Below, piece by piece: positions 33,125 through 44,135 of a stretch of 64,000 nt of DNA. This DNA is from Bombardia bombarda. Taxonomy: Eukaryota; Ascomycota; Sordariomycetes; Sordariales; Lasiosphaeriaceae. The notes below the pieces were generated by a model that was given only the letters and a program-made list of their open reading frames with translations, was not told the origin of the DNA and made no database searches. Each line of letters begins with the position of its first letter. Positions within the stretch are counted from its first letter, which is position 1. Location of the stretch: the NCBI GenBank assembly GCA_030512295.1, contig JAULSR010000005.1:1674001-1738000 (forward strand), written 5' to 3'. The position numbers and the translations under genes were made by a program.

Positions 33125-35464
33125 ATGCCGCTCCCTCAACCCGTGGTCCCGCTCACGGATCCTTGTTCCGTTATTTTCAACAGCACACTCTACACGTATA
33201 CGTCCGATGCATTTCAAGCCTTGCCGTTGACGGCGGGCGCAAAATGGGCAACGCTGCCACAGGGCGAGAGCGTTGATGGTGGCGTTTGTGTTGGGTCGAC
33301 GCCGGGTGATCCAGCGACGGCCGCCTTTTTCGTTGTCGGAGGCAAATCATCAAAGGCGGATTACCAGGGCCTTCAGAAGTTTACTTACTCCACCAAGAAG
33401 TGGGAGTCGATAATACCGAGCGTATCGGTAACCCGGGATCGATTAAGGCATGGTGCTGTCTACATCAACAGCACAGACTCTATTCTCGTCTATTCGGGCT
33501 CGGTTGATGGCTCGACCGATGCATCGACGCATACGTTTACCATTGGCGCCTCGGCACCTAATACCGCCCTGGCCTACACGTCGACCGCCCCGCCTGCCAA
33601 TAACCCCATCCTCCTTCCGTGGTCCGCGACCGAGGCAGTACTAATTGGAGGAAATTCTCAGAACACCAAGATTATGCTGTTCAGCAGCACGACAGGCTGG
33701 CTGGACTCGGGAGCGTCCCTTGCAGAGCCGATAGCCAAGGACACGTCTGAAGTTCGGGCCATGCTATTAACAGGTGATGATGGGTCAAAGAACCTGTACA
33801 CCTTTGACATGACGCAGTCGCCGAACGCGGTTAATCGTGTCATTTTGTTTAGTGGTACTGGGGTACCTGTTCAGAATGCTCTGGCGATCAATAGGCGAGA
33901 AGTGGAGGAAGACATGGAGAATGAGAGAAGGGATACCGATGTACTCACGATCAATGACTGGCCCGAGTACAATTCGACATTGGCACCGACCGCCACCAGG
34001 AAAAACTTCGCCATGGCTCAGGATTCTGCTGGGTTGGCTGTGTTTGCGGGTGGAAGCACGGATGATGTTTTGTGCATATTTGATGCCAGGGAAAACAGCT
34101 GGCAGAATGCCACCGAGAGGCTGACACGTCTGAGCCTACTTGCTGTCGAATCATCATCGTCGTCGTCGTTGTCCTCGGCGACAACGACGACATCGTCCAC
34201 GTCCAAGTCCTCGGTAACGTTCTCAACCGTACCCTCAAGCCTTCCCACGGCGGCAATAGCAGGGACAGAAAGCCCAACAGTCACAGCAGAGCCGGCAGCT
34301 TCCTCAGCAACATCCAGCACAAGTACCAACACCATTCTGGGCGCTGTTCTTGGGTCTATCTTGGGCGTAGGGCTCATCCTATTTGGCATATACTGGTGCA
34401 TCCAAAGACAACGGAAACGACAGGCACATATGGAGACTGGCCACGCGAGGAGAGCAAGCGGGATGTCATCTAATGAGAAGTCCGGGGTTGGCTATGCCAG
34501 TAACAGTCTGCCACCTAACCTCAACGCTCCGGGTGTCTTCCGTGGACACCAGGCTCAGGATTCCCAAGCTTCTTTATCGTCGTTATCCTTCATGATAGGA
34601 CGTGGAAAGGACAAGCCCGCACAGCTAGCTCCCGTCCGCAACCCAAGCAGAAGCACTGACCACACCAGGGGCAGCTCCGGAGACAGCACCTTCAAGGCCT
34701 TCAAGAGCACAATAAGCAAGCCGATCCCGCAGGCCACACAAGCACAAGCACAAGCCTCGCGAACTGCACCTGGTGTCCGACCACCTCGGCCCGACAGGGA
34801 TGATATGCAGTTCCGAGAGGAGAAGGGCGTCTCGTTCGCCCCCGACACAGCAGAGCCGGGGCCGCGAGACCCTTCTGCCGTGGCGGCCATCGACCAGGAC
34901 GGCAGCATGCGGCGCAGCTCCGGTTGGAACAGGTACTGGTCCGGCGGCTCGGCGCTCAATCTCTTTGGCAACAACAACAACAACGGAAACGCCAACTCGT
35001 CTTCGCGACGGGAGACGGTAGAGTCAGACAACTCTCAGTATAGCAGCAATCAACAGAATCGCATCACCCAAGACAGCGCCACGGTACCGCCCCTGAACCT
35101 CTACGAGCCGAGAGCGTCCTTCAGCCGCGTCAACTCGCGCAGCCCCACCATCGCGACCTACAGCGACAAGATCAAGGAGGGCATGCGCGGCCAGATCGAG
35201 ACGCAGCAGCGGCCGGTGAGCGCGGTGAGCTCCGCCTCGGGATACTCTAGCGGCATTCCTGCGTCTGTTCATGATGCCTGGGATCCGACCCAGCCGAGTA
35301 GGCCGTGGGGCGCCGATCGTGTGCCGAGTAATGCGTATACTGCTAGCGTTTATACGACGTACACGACGACTACACAGCTGGCGCCCCGGCCGGCGCAGGC
35401 CAGACCGCCTGTTCCGCGCGACGACATGAGCTGGCTTAATCTGGGTGACAACAACGGTCATTGA
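33125..35464 (+). CDS. Kelch-like single-pass membrane protein (often mislabelled as splicing factor CLF1)
   Basis: Single exon, 779 residues. The N-terminal 330 residues form kelch-type beta-propeller blades (VVGGKSSKADYQGLQKF, ILVYSGSVDG, AVLIGGNSQNT, LAVFAGGSTDDVLCIFD), with several NxS/T sites. A Ser/Thr-rich stalk follows, then one membrane span (ILGAVLGSILGVGLILFGIYW, about 400-422), a basic stop (CIQRQRKRQ) and a 340-residue disordered cytosolic tail ending MSWLNLG. The layout resembles wall-stress sensors, but no function is established by sequence. No cleavable signal peptide is seen, so the span itself may act as signal anchor. Orthologues in ascomycete genomes are commonly annotated as pre-mRNA splicing factor CLF1; nothing here supports that, since the HAT repeats of real Clf1 are absent. 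Confidence 0.85.
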   Translation: MPLPQPVVPLTDPCSVIFNSTLYTYTSDAFQALPLTAGAKWATLPQGESVDGGVCVGSTPGDPATAAFFVVGGKSSKADYQGLQKFTYSTKKWESIIPSVSVTRDRLRHGAVYINSTDSILVYSGSVDGSTDASTHTFTIGASAPNTALAYTSTAPPANNPILLPWSATEAVLIGGNSQNTKIMLFSSTTGWLDSGASLAEPIAKDTSEVRAMLLTGDDGSKNLYTFDMTQSPNAVNRVILFSGTGVPVQNALAINRREVEEDMENERRDTDVLTINDWPEYNSTLAPTATRKNFAMAQDSAGLAVFAGGSTDDVLCIFDARENSWQNATERLTRLSLLAVESSSSSSLSSATTTTSSTSKSSVTFSTVPSSLPTAAIAGTESPTVTAEPAASSATSSTSTNTILGAVLGSILGVGLILFGIYWCIQRQRKRQAHMETGHARRASGMSSNEKSGVGYASNSLPPNLNAPGVFRGHQAQDSQASLSSLSFMIGRGKDKPAQLAPVRNPSRSTDHTRGSSGDSTFKAFKSTISKPIPQATQAQAQASRTAPGVRPPRPDRDDMQFREEKGVSFAPDTAEPGPRDPSAVAAIDQDGSMRRSSGWNRYWSGGSALNLFGNNNNNGNANSSSRRETVESDNSQYSSNQQNRITQDSATVPPLNLYEPRASFSRVNSRSPTIATYSDKIKEGMRGQIETQQRPVSAVSSASGYSSGIPASVHDAWDPTQPSRPWGADRVPSNAYTASVYTTYTTTTQLAPRPAQARPPVPRDDMSWLNLGDNNGH

Positions 35465-38400
35465 GACGAGCAAGCCCCGGACTACCTAGACAATACAGAC
35501 ATCTGCCTATGGATGTCACCCCTCATGATCATGACGGCGGCGGCGACTCGAGCCGGGATGTTAATACCCAAAAAGCCTTATTTTTATATACCCCACTAGT
35601 ACTTAGATTCCTCTTTTTCTTTCCTCCGGCGCATCGGTCTCTGACGCCCGCCGGCCCACACACTCGTTCAATCATCACGACTTAGACAACTGCGCATGCA
35701 CACCTACACATACACACACTTGATCTAGCATCTCTCTGTCTCGGCGCATAAAAAATCATTTGGCCTTGTTGATCGTTTGGGCCACTACTATTATCATTAC
35801 TACTCCTTATCTTTCTCAACCCTCGGATCTGTATATTTCCCCTCTAGGCCTGTTTATCTTTTAACACTTACTTATCTGGCACTGGCATTTGCATACCAGC
35901 GGCTTGAAATTTGGTCGATTCCCTTTCTTTTATCATTATTCTTCCGTTTCTGTTTTCTTCTTCTTTTTCTTCTTTCTTTTTCACGCGGTTTTCAACCGTA
36001 GTCAGTGTGTGTATCATCCGCATTTATTAGCATTCCTCTGGGCAACGCATTCGCGTGCTGAGCTGGGAGATGTCTTGTGGTGAATGCTATAATCTTTGTT
36101 AGATATTACTGGAGGGAGCTGGTCCAGGGGTGGTGGTCGAGGAGGTGGGGGAGAGGGGGTGGATGCAACCGCTGAGGGGCTGTGGTGTGGAAGGTCTGCC
36201 TGTCTGTCTGCCTCTCTATTTGCCCGTCTGCTTTGTTGGTTACCACCGAAGCAGCCGGGGAGATAGATGGTTAGATTTGAAGACAGAAGAGGAGGGACAG
36301 CAACGGCGAGAGTGGTTGGTGGCGGTACATTGTATGTATGTGAGCAGCTTGTATATATCCCGGTCTCTGGTGCATGCTGGAACAATGAATATAAGACAGG
36401 GGGGGTTTGAACAGAGCCACCACACGTGCCTCAATTCCTATTATGTGAAAGATAGCCGGGACGCATCAACACAAAAATAGTTTGTTCCGGGGTGGTTAGG
36501 AACAGCAGCACGAGTGAATTAGGTAAGGTATCTATCACAGATACTAACCCCCCACCAGCTCAATGAAAGGACAGAAAAAAATATTTGTCAATTCGGGCAG
36601 GTCTCTATGAAGTGAGGGACTCATCTTGGTCTGCTCTTGGGGGTCACGGGCCGGGTAACCCATCCGTGGTTGCCGTTTAGGTCTGTTTAGTCCGCATTAT
36701 TGAGCGAGCGCGTCCTGCATGCGCTGCACTGCATTCCGCCCGCCCGCCCGCCCGCCCGCCGCGCCTGCATCTTGGTCCATGTCAGGACATCCATAGGAAA
36801 GTTTGCCGAACTGCTGGCAGTCTGTGTCTGTGGGCAGGCGGCCAAATAGAAATAGAGGGCTGACAGGTAGGTGTGTGGATGAAATGATCGCCGAGATGCC
36901 TGAACAGGCTTGGAGTCCGCTCCGCAAGATTTTGTTGGGGTGTGGTCAGGGCAGTGGTCCACGGTACGATCCACGATCTACAATCCCTAAACACCGAGAC
37001 ATGGGACCCACCCCACACTGACTGAACCCTTCAATCCTTCCTTCGTTCCCAAACGCGGACCCAGACGGCCAGGCCCAGACGACTCCTCCTCAGAGTCAGG
37101 CCCCCACAGCACCTTCCACATGCGAGCCATGCCAATATTATGCAAACTTTCAGGCTGGTGGGGGAGGCAGGGAAGGTTCTGTGGTTTGTTCCATTTCTCT
37201 TCGTGCGAGCAACTCGTGACTTTTTATAGCTTGGCTTAGCATGGGAGTTTTAGGGCATCACACACCTTAGTATTCGGTGTATCGAGTACAATGCTTTCAT
37301 TCCGCCCGCAGCAGAATCTCTTTAATGGAATTTATTCCGTACTTCAGTATGCTTTACCCAGGTAGGGAGGTAGGTAAAAAGCGTCTTCATACTTTGTGAT
37401 TACTAGCTGAACTGCCCACTGCTAGTGGACGCACATTACCGCTGTTCGGGTGAGGACGACATCTTGAAATGGTTAGGTAACAATTTCTTGTTCCGCTTGA
37501 AGGCCGACCATTCATCCACCTCGGGTCACGCCAAACCACGAGTGGCCGGCGTGGTAGTTCTCAGCCCGCGGAGAACTTAGCACACATCTGTGAAGCTCGC
37601 CAACAGATCGTTCAACGACAATTAATGACAAACAATAAACATGACAGAGGAACCCTTTCTTGTCTCCAGTCTCTCTGTAACTAGTCCCCGTATTATTCGT
37701 CCTGGTGAAACAGATGCCCAGAGTCTCAGCCCAGCAGCAGCGCGGATGGTCCTGGCCGTCGAGTGGAGAGGTGACTGACCCTTCAAGTTTCTTCTCCGGC
37801 TAAGGCAGGAGGGTTGCTTGGGTGGGTGGTGTGGATATACCAACCTTACCTGCTTTAGCGCACTAATTCAGCGGGCAATGGTTTACCTAACGGGCGCATG
37901 CGCTGACCGGGCATTTCGCACAAAGCTTCCGAGGCTTGAGCGAGGTCCCATGGCCAACAACGATTGGCGCGCCTTGAACCCCATTTCAGTCTCTGCCTCC
38001 CCCGCTAAGGTATTCCTTCCCCCCACTCCCCTCCCACCTCCCAGCTACCGCCAGCCAGCTACCCACCTGGCACCACCCGAGCCTGGATTCTAACTCATGG
38101 TATTTGTTGCTTGCCCTGCAACTTTGCTTGCTTCGGAGCCGCAATCTCGACTCCCCAAAGAAACCCAGACCGACAACGACAACACGATCGAGCCTGTCCA
38201 ATCTGCTGGCAGCAACACCGGCTCACGCTTTCGAGGGCTCGCCTCTTCTCGACGCCTGCGCTCGCGCCCGCGCCCGCTCCCGCTCTTTTCGACGACTGCA
38301 AAAAGGATCCGTTACACTAAAACGCCATCCGTCGCCTTTGGCCCCGCCCTGGTCCTAGTCTCGGAGCATGTCGAGGGCTGGATAGAGCCCCGGTAATTGC

Positions 38401-38630
38401 CAACTCGTCCTGAATTTTCACTGCAATCGAACACAGCTCTCCATTTTGTTGTTCCTATTAAACCCAGCTATTGCTGTGTCTCAGTGTCGACACAGCCGCT
38501 TCCTCAAGGTCCTCTGGGTTGACGTTGCACAAGAGAGGAAGCGCCTTATATATTCGCGAACGGCTGCCAGCTGTCTGGCCGCTTACACGTCTAAAATTGG
38601 TCAACACAGAAGGAGAGGCGCCGCCCGACC
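35465..38630. other. Intergenic, simple repeats, no gene recognised
   Basis: Three kilobases without a supported gene. Pyrimidine-rich 3' flank of the kelch gene up to about 36,000; a (CCCG)n run at 36736-36760; several frames under 130 codons without domains. The right end carries the leader of nuc-1 with several short upstream ATGs (for example near 38,100 and 38,446), which could act as upstream ORFs. Confidence 0.5.
36736..36760. repeat. (CCCG)n tetranucleotide repeat
   Basis: About six CCGC/CCCG units in a row. The opposite strand has regularly spaced GGG runs and could form a G-quadruplex. Confidence 0.85.
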
Positions 38631-40764
38631 ATGATGGATTCCTCATCATGGACCGTATCGGACCATTCCCTGCATCCTGCAGGGGATGATGATTTTCAAC
38701 ACTTTATGGACATGAACGTTATGGGCGGCCTGGGCGATGGTCTCAACTACGATTTCCAGGACTTTCAGAGCTCGTCCCGTGAACATATGGATACTCCAAT
38801 GAGTGGCACAGATGCGCCCATGATCTTGTCACGGACAGACTCCGTCCTCCACCGTCAGATGCCGGCCATCACGACTGCCGCCTCTTACCAGTCCATCCCG
38901 ACGACCATGATACCGCCCCCGTCGCCAACCGGGGCCATCGTCGACAGTATCGACGCCCAGATTCAGTTTCTCCAGCAGCAAAAGCTTCAACATCAGCAGC
39001 GCCAGTTGGAGGAGCAACGTGTCGCCTTTTATCACCAAATGGTCCCCCCAACGCCTCGAAGTCTTGAGATACAGGCGGGGACCAACCAGTTTTACGTTCA
39101 GCCCAACCGGACCGAGCAACAGCAGCAGCAGCACCATCAACAACATCAACATCAGCAGCATCAGCAACAACAGCAGCAGCAGGCACTCGAGTATAGATAT
39201 TTGAGACTGAAGGATCAACAAGATGTGTGTTAATACGTGCAGCCATTAAGCAAGTCGGCGGATGCTGACGCTTCTACAGATGTCATTTACCCCATTAGTA
39301 TCACCAGCAGTAACGCCTCTGGAAACGCATTTTCCCGTTGACAATCAGTTCACTGTCCCAGGGGCATATTTCAGCCCCTTGACGTCACCCGCGTTGCACG
39401 CTCAAAATGACTCTCTTGCTGTCTATGACCAAAATCTGGGCCAGCTACCTGCCAGCTCGCCGAGAGAGATGGATCTTGAGACGCCCACGCCCCCTGTTGC
39501 GAACTCGGCCCCCGGGGACTTGGCCAAGAAGGTCCGGAAGAACGCTGCGAAAGCTAGAGGGAAAGCCGGTATTAAGCAGTCGCCCATTTCGAAGCCAATG
39601 CGTAGGAGAACTGCTACGACGCCGAACATGAACGCCCTAGTATTAAGTGAGCTGGCCGAAAATATAGACCAAAGCCAGGACCGGTCACACCAACTGCCGA
39701 CGCCGATGCTGCATACATCCGCGTCGTCCACGACGGGGGCAACGGATTCAGAGAACGGTTCGATTTCTCCCGAGGCGTTGAACGATATGGTGTCTCCAGT
39801 AGAGATGCCACCGCCGCCGATTCCGAAATCGCGGTCTGCGAGACCTTCTCCCTACATCGCGCCGCAAAACAAGGCGGTCTCTAGCCCCCTTCAGATTGCG
39901 CGCCCCGGGGCACCGTCTCCTGCAACGCCTGCATCGCTGATGAAATTGAGTTCGCCAAATAATCGTGCTTCGGCAGTTCGAGCAGGTAGCCAGGAGCCTA
40001 TTGACACCGACCATATCGAGTCTTTTGAACTTCCCGAATCTGCAAACTTCACAAAGGCGAATTACGCCTCAGTTGATGTTTTAACGGCCTTGCCACCAGC
40101 TGCAGAAGCAAGCCCCATCAAAATGGCAGGACCATTATCCCTGCCCTCTCCGGTATTCATGCAATCGACCGCAACCGTCTCTGCGAGCCAGAGCCCACAG
40201 TTGACACCCAAACTGAGCGCTGGGCTGAGGAAAACACCGCAGCTTATGCCAAGAAACAACAAGAAGCGTGCAAGCGTAAGCTCTGTTCACGTGTCGCCCG
40301 CTCTACGGCCTAAAATCTCGCCAAACATCAAACCGCTGCTACCGGGAGGAGCTACGGCCGAGGATACGGCTTCTCACCTTCTCGCGACAAAGTCGAATTA
40401 CCAGCGCATCCTCGAGGGGAACACGGTCCCGGGCGTGTCGTACCCGAGTGAGCTTTCCACGGGGCTGACTTCCAAGCGGACGTCGCACAAGCTCGCGGAG
40501 CAGGGCCGGCGGAACAGGATTAACTCGGCCCTGCAGGAGATTGCTACGCTCCTGCCTCGGGTGCCGAAAGATGCTAAAGAGACGAAGGGGAGTGAGGGAG
40601 ATGGTGATGATGGGAAGGAGAAGGCGGGATCGATACCGAACAGCAAGGCGAGCACGGTGGAGCTGGCTATTGAGTATATCAAGCAGTTGCAGAAGGAGGT
40701 TGCTGAGGCTAATAGGAGGGCGGAAGAGGCGGAGAAGAAGCTGGAGCCGAAGATGGCTGATTGA
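38631..40764 (+). CDS. nuc-1: bHLH phosphate-starvation regulator NUC-1 (Pho4 type)
   Basis: Transcription factor expected to activate phosphatase and phosphate-transporter genes under phosphate limitation, binding CACGTG-type sites. Exons 38631-39224 and 39280-40764 with a 55-base intron (donor GTGTGT, branch CTGAC, acceptor CTACAG) give 692 residues. The N-terminal part is acidic and Gln/His-rich (tract at 39116-39183). The middle is Ser/Pro-rich. The C-terminal bHLH (about 596-670) has the class B basic-region triad His-Glu-Arg in SHKLAEQGRRNRIN, helix 1 ALQEIATLLP, an unusually long acidic loop (about 25 residues), and helix 2 SKASTVELAIEYIKQLQKEV running into a short coiled coil. YPSELSTGLTSKRTSHK before and within the basic region matches the NUC-1 group. 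ATGATG at 38631 leaves start choice within one codon. Confidence 0.93.
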
Positions 40765-41888
40765 CAAGAGGGGGGTGATAGGAGACAAAATAAAAAGGCC
40801 TCGTAAATAATTGGATACGCACTCTCGAGTGAGAGGTCTGTTGATGATTTGGGCGTCATTCCTCGGTCTTGAGGAGGCAACTGGAATTCGCGATGGTGGC
40901 ATGGCATGCCATGGTATCATTGGCAAGCCGAGCCGTTGGGATATGGGGGATTTTGCATTTTTGATGTAGATTTGATGCACGTCGTGACGCTTGCCAAGCG
41001 GATCGATCATAGACGAAGGAAGGCGAGGCGAGGCGATGGCATAAATATGATGACTTGTGGTTATTTTGTGGTGGATATACCCCGTACATGTTTAGAGAAG
41101 GAAAGGGCAACTGCTTATGCTATGGACGCTATTGTCAAAACTATTGAGACTATGAGAAGAAAAATACATCAGTTACATTTTGGTACCGTAAGTGGGTGGG
41201 GCGTATAATCAATATTGAGTCAAGGTAAGGTATTCACGAATACATGACATGGTAAAGATTGACATCGGAACTTGCACCCGCCGATGCACCGCGGTGGCGA
41301 ATTGAGTTTGAAGCGGACATTTCTACTCTCGGCAAACTGCTGGGATGCTAGCTCTTGGCAACCTGCCTCGAGCCTACCTCGGGGACATACATGTCAAAGT
41401 CGCATGCATCGAAGTGTTGCTCTCAAACTCTAGAATCAAGTAGATTGATCAGATGCTCGGAGCCGAGTGATGTCCGATGTTCTTGATTGACGTTGACAAT
41501 AGTGCAGAGACATTCCATGTCGTTCTAGCAGCGGTTGATCCCACTAGATGACAGCTGGGCAGCTGGATTGTGGGATGACGCGACGCCGCGTGGACCTCAG
41601 TAAAGCTTGACGCGCGGCAGTGCACACCAACACCGGGACGTTTGACGCTGTGCGACAATATTATTCCACTGTGTTCTACCTAGTCTAGCCAACCCAGATG
41701 GGTATTCCACGCACACGCAATGGCAGCTGGCTGCCTCGTAATCCCGCGTGGCGATTAAGCAACAGTGTCAGTCGCCGCCAGACCACCTGTAATGACAGCT
41801 CGGAGGATGCCTAGACTCGGCCGGGAAGGAAGTGTGCCTTGTTGGTGCTGCGCACGCACCACCGTGAACGCCTGAAGGCTCTCGGCTG

Positions 41889-41897
41889 TATATAAAG
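41889..41897 (+). promoter_or_regulatory. TATA box of small heat-shock gene
   Basis: TATATAAAG lies about 180 bases upstream of the sHSP start codon, after a GC-richer stretch. A clear TATA box fits a strongly inducible gene. The link to this gene is by position. Confidence 0.55.
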
Positions 41898-42002
41898 AAT
41901 CTTGGTGCCTACCATCTGGTCGTGTTTAATAATATTGTTCATCACTTTCGAGTTTCATCAATCTCAAGGTAACCACCATTGACTGAACAACATCCCGTAC
42001 TT

Positions 42003-42023
42003 ACACACACACACACACACACA
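42003..42023 (+). repeat. (AC)n microsatellite in 5' leader
   Basis: About ten AC units in the leader of the small heat-shock gene, 50 bases before its ATG. Confidence 0.9.
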
Positions 42024-42072
42024 TCGTTACATCACACCCGACATCGACACAAACCCATCACAAACAACAACC

Positions 42073-43338
42073 ATGAACTGGAATAATTTCCCCAACCAAC
42101 CCCCTCCCGCGTACGGGCAGCGCCCTCCCCCGCCACCACCAGGAGCAGGCATGCCATTCTGGGACTTTATCAACTCTTTCGACCCCACCAGACACCACGA
42201 GGCCGGCCAGGGCGTCGACCACAGCGGCCCGCAGCAGCAGCCTGGCTTTCCCTTTGGACCTGAGGGCTTCAACCCCTGGGGCGGCCTGCACGGCTTTGAC
42301 AGACCTTGGGGTCCTCGCCGACGACACGGTCACGGACCCGGACACGGCGGACCAGGCCGTGGAGGACGCGGGCATGGACATGGACTTGGACGCAGGCACG
42401 GACACAGTCATGGACCTCATGGACATGGACACGGAGAAGATCACGGGCGCGACTGCGGCGAGGAGTTTGACACGCCCAGCAGCGGCTCTGACGAGGAGAC
42501 CCCCGAGATGAACGCCGCAGCTGGCGCTACGCGCGACGCCGAGAAGCGCGACAACAACAACAACGACGACAACGACTCTGCCACGATGCGCGACAACAAC
42601 AACAACAACAGCCGAGATGGCGAGCATCCCGACCCACCAGAGGAGGTCCCCTCCTTCTCTCCTCACCACCACGGACGCCGCGGCCGACGCGGCGGGTTCG
42701 GTGGCGGGCGTGGCGGCGGGCGTGGCAGACATGGCCACCATGGATGCGGCGCGGCGTCCATTTCCCCCGGCCCACTCGGAGGCCCCTCTCCTACCGACAG
42801 GCATGCCCCCTTTGACATGAGTGAGCTGATGGGCGCGTGGGCCAACCACCCCTTTGCTCAGCAGATGCGCACCTACATTGAGAATGCTGCGCGGGCGGCT
42901 GGTGTAGCACCGTCGGCGGCCAACAACGACAATGATAACGATCGTGATGCCCCCGCTGCAGGCTTCGAGCAGGCCTTCGTGCCGCCCGTCGACATGTTCA
43001 GCACGCCCGTCGGCTGGACGCTGCACGTCGCCATCCCGGGCGCCAAGAAGGAGGACGTGGGCGTGCACTGGGACGCGGACAAGTCGACGCTGGCGATTAG
43101 CGGTGTCGTGCACCGGCCGGGCGATGAGGAGTTTCTGAGCGGCTTGGTCTCGGGCGAGCGCAGGGTTGGGTTGTTTGAGCGCAAGGTGCAGCTGCCCCCG
43201 ACCGGCGGCGACGACAAGAACAAGGACGAGGTCGATGCGGAGCGCATCACGGCCAAGATGGAGGATGGGATTTTGATTGTGGTGGTGCCCAAGGTGGAGA
43301 AGGAGTGGACGGAGGTGAAGAAGGTTGATATTTTGTAG
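42073..43338 (+). CDS. Small heat-shock protein (Hsp20/alpha-crystallin) with long His/Gly-rich N-terminus
   Basis: ATP-independent chaperone that holds unfolding proteins. Single exon, 421 residues, about twice the length of a usual fungal sHSP. The alpha-crystallin domain is C-terminal (about 300-415): VDMFSTPVGWTLHVAIPGAKKEDVGVHWDADKSTLAISGVV, with an acidic linker insertion before RVGLFERKVQLP, then ITAKMEDGILIVVVPK. The first 290 residues are low complexity: a Pro-rich start (RPPPPPPG) with FWDFINSFDP, then a His/Gly/Arg tract (HGHGPGHGGPGRGGRGHGHG), poly-Asn with Asp (NNNNDDNDS) and an RGG-like block (GRRGRRGGFGGGRGGG). The His-rich part could bind metal; this is inference. ACAACAACCATGA is a good start context. 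Confidence 0.9.
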   Translation: MNWNNFPNQPPPAYGQRPPPPPPGAGMPFWDFINSFDPTRHHEAGQGVDHSGPQQQPGFPFGPEGFNPWGGLHGFDRPWGPRRRHGHGPGHGGPGRGGRGHGHGLGRRHGHSHGPHGHGHGEDHGRDCGEEFDTPSSGSDEETPEMNAAAGATRDAEKRDNNNNDDNDSATMRDNNNNNSRDGEHPDPPEEVPSFSPHHHGRRGRRGGFGGGRGGGRGRHGHHGCGAASISPGPLGGPSPTDRHAPFDMSELMGAWANHPFAQQMRTYIENAARAAGVAPSAANNDNDNDRDAPAAGFEQAFVPPVDMFSTPVGWTLHVAIPGAKKEDVGVHWDADKSTLAISGVVHRPGDEEFLSGLVSGERRVGLFERKVQLPPTGGDDKNKDEVDAERITAKMEDGILIVVVPKVEKEWTEVKKVDIL

Positions 43339-44135
43339 ACGGGAGGTGGTTGAGGCTGTTAGTTCTATACTGTATGCCACTCACATGTGGGTTGGGTTTC
43401 TGCAGCTGCTTTTGGGGGGATAATAATGTGATGTTGGAGCTGGAGGGAAATTGAGAATAATCAAACTCAAAAAAAAATGTCATAGCTTGTTAGTTAGTGT
43501 GTATTAGTAAACGCAAACTGTTAATCTTTTCCATTTTAAGACTCGTTGCTCATAAGTGAACTATCGTTGTGGTTTAATGTTGTTTTGTTGTTGTTGATTG
43601 AAGGGAGAGTGAGGATGCACTAACAGTGAAGTTGCCACTGTCCGTAAACAAGCCACATGTAATATTCTGTAAATGTGGCGCATGACCTGATACCATCAAG
43701 TCAAGCCACATGACGGCACGGGCAAAAGTGGACAGTTCCCGGTTGTTGCCACCGACAACCAAAACTCGTCTTTCGTCACTAGTGTCAGCACACTGGGGCT
43801 GTTAACAATATCAACATTCTTGAAATCCGATTTGCTTGTGGGACACCGCACGCTTTTCCCTCCGAGCCCCTCACCTATCTTTCCGCCGGACCTCAATTCA
43901 CCGAAAAGGACGGCTTAATCAGAGCAGGTTCTCTGCCTCTATCACTATCTATAGAGCGCTGCTGCTGTCCTCAGGTTGCGACCGCGATTAAAACCGCGAT
44001 TCGAGCTGCGATTAGAACTGCGACCGATCAACCCGTCGCATTCCATTCCATCAACCTGTGGCGCACCACTCATTCTACCATCCTCACCCCGCCTCTCACC
44101 CGGCTCGGTTGCACCCGCGCGGTCGCGTCGCAAGC
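43339..44135. other. Intergenic, no gene recognised
   Basis: Contains the 3' flank of the sHSP gene and the leader of src1. The segment 43970-44035 has imperfect tandem ACCGCGATTA/GCTGCGATTA-like units. Confidence 0.5.

Larger units (their letters stand above)
40765..42072. other. Intergenic; promoter of the small heat-shock gene
   Basis: No gene recognised. The right part holds the sHSP promoter with a TATA box at 41889-41897 and an AC repeat in the leader. Only weak CTCTAGAAT and GTTCTAGCA heat-shock-element-like words were seen (about 41428 and 41523). Confidence 0.5.

Noticed and set aside
42058..43380. 440-codon minus-strand frame opposite the small heat-shock gene
   Set aside because: Antisense shadow; Val/Arg-rich low complexity mirroring the Asn/Asp and Gly repeats of the real gene.
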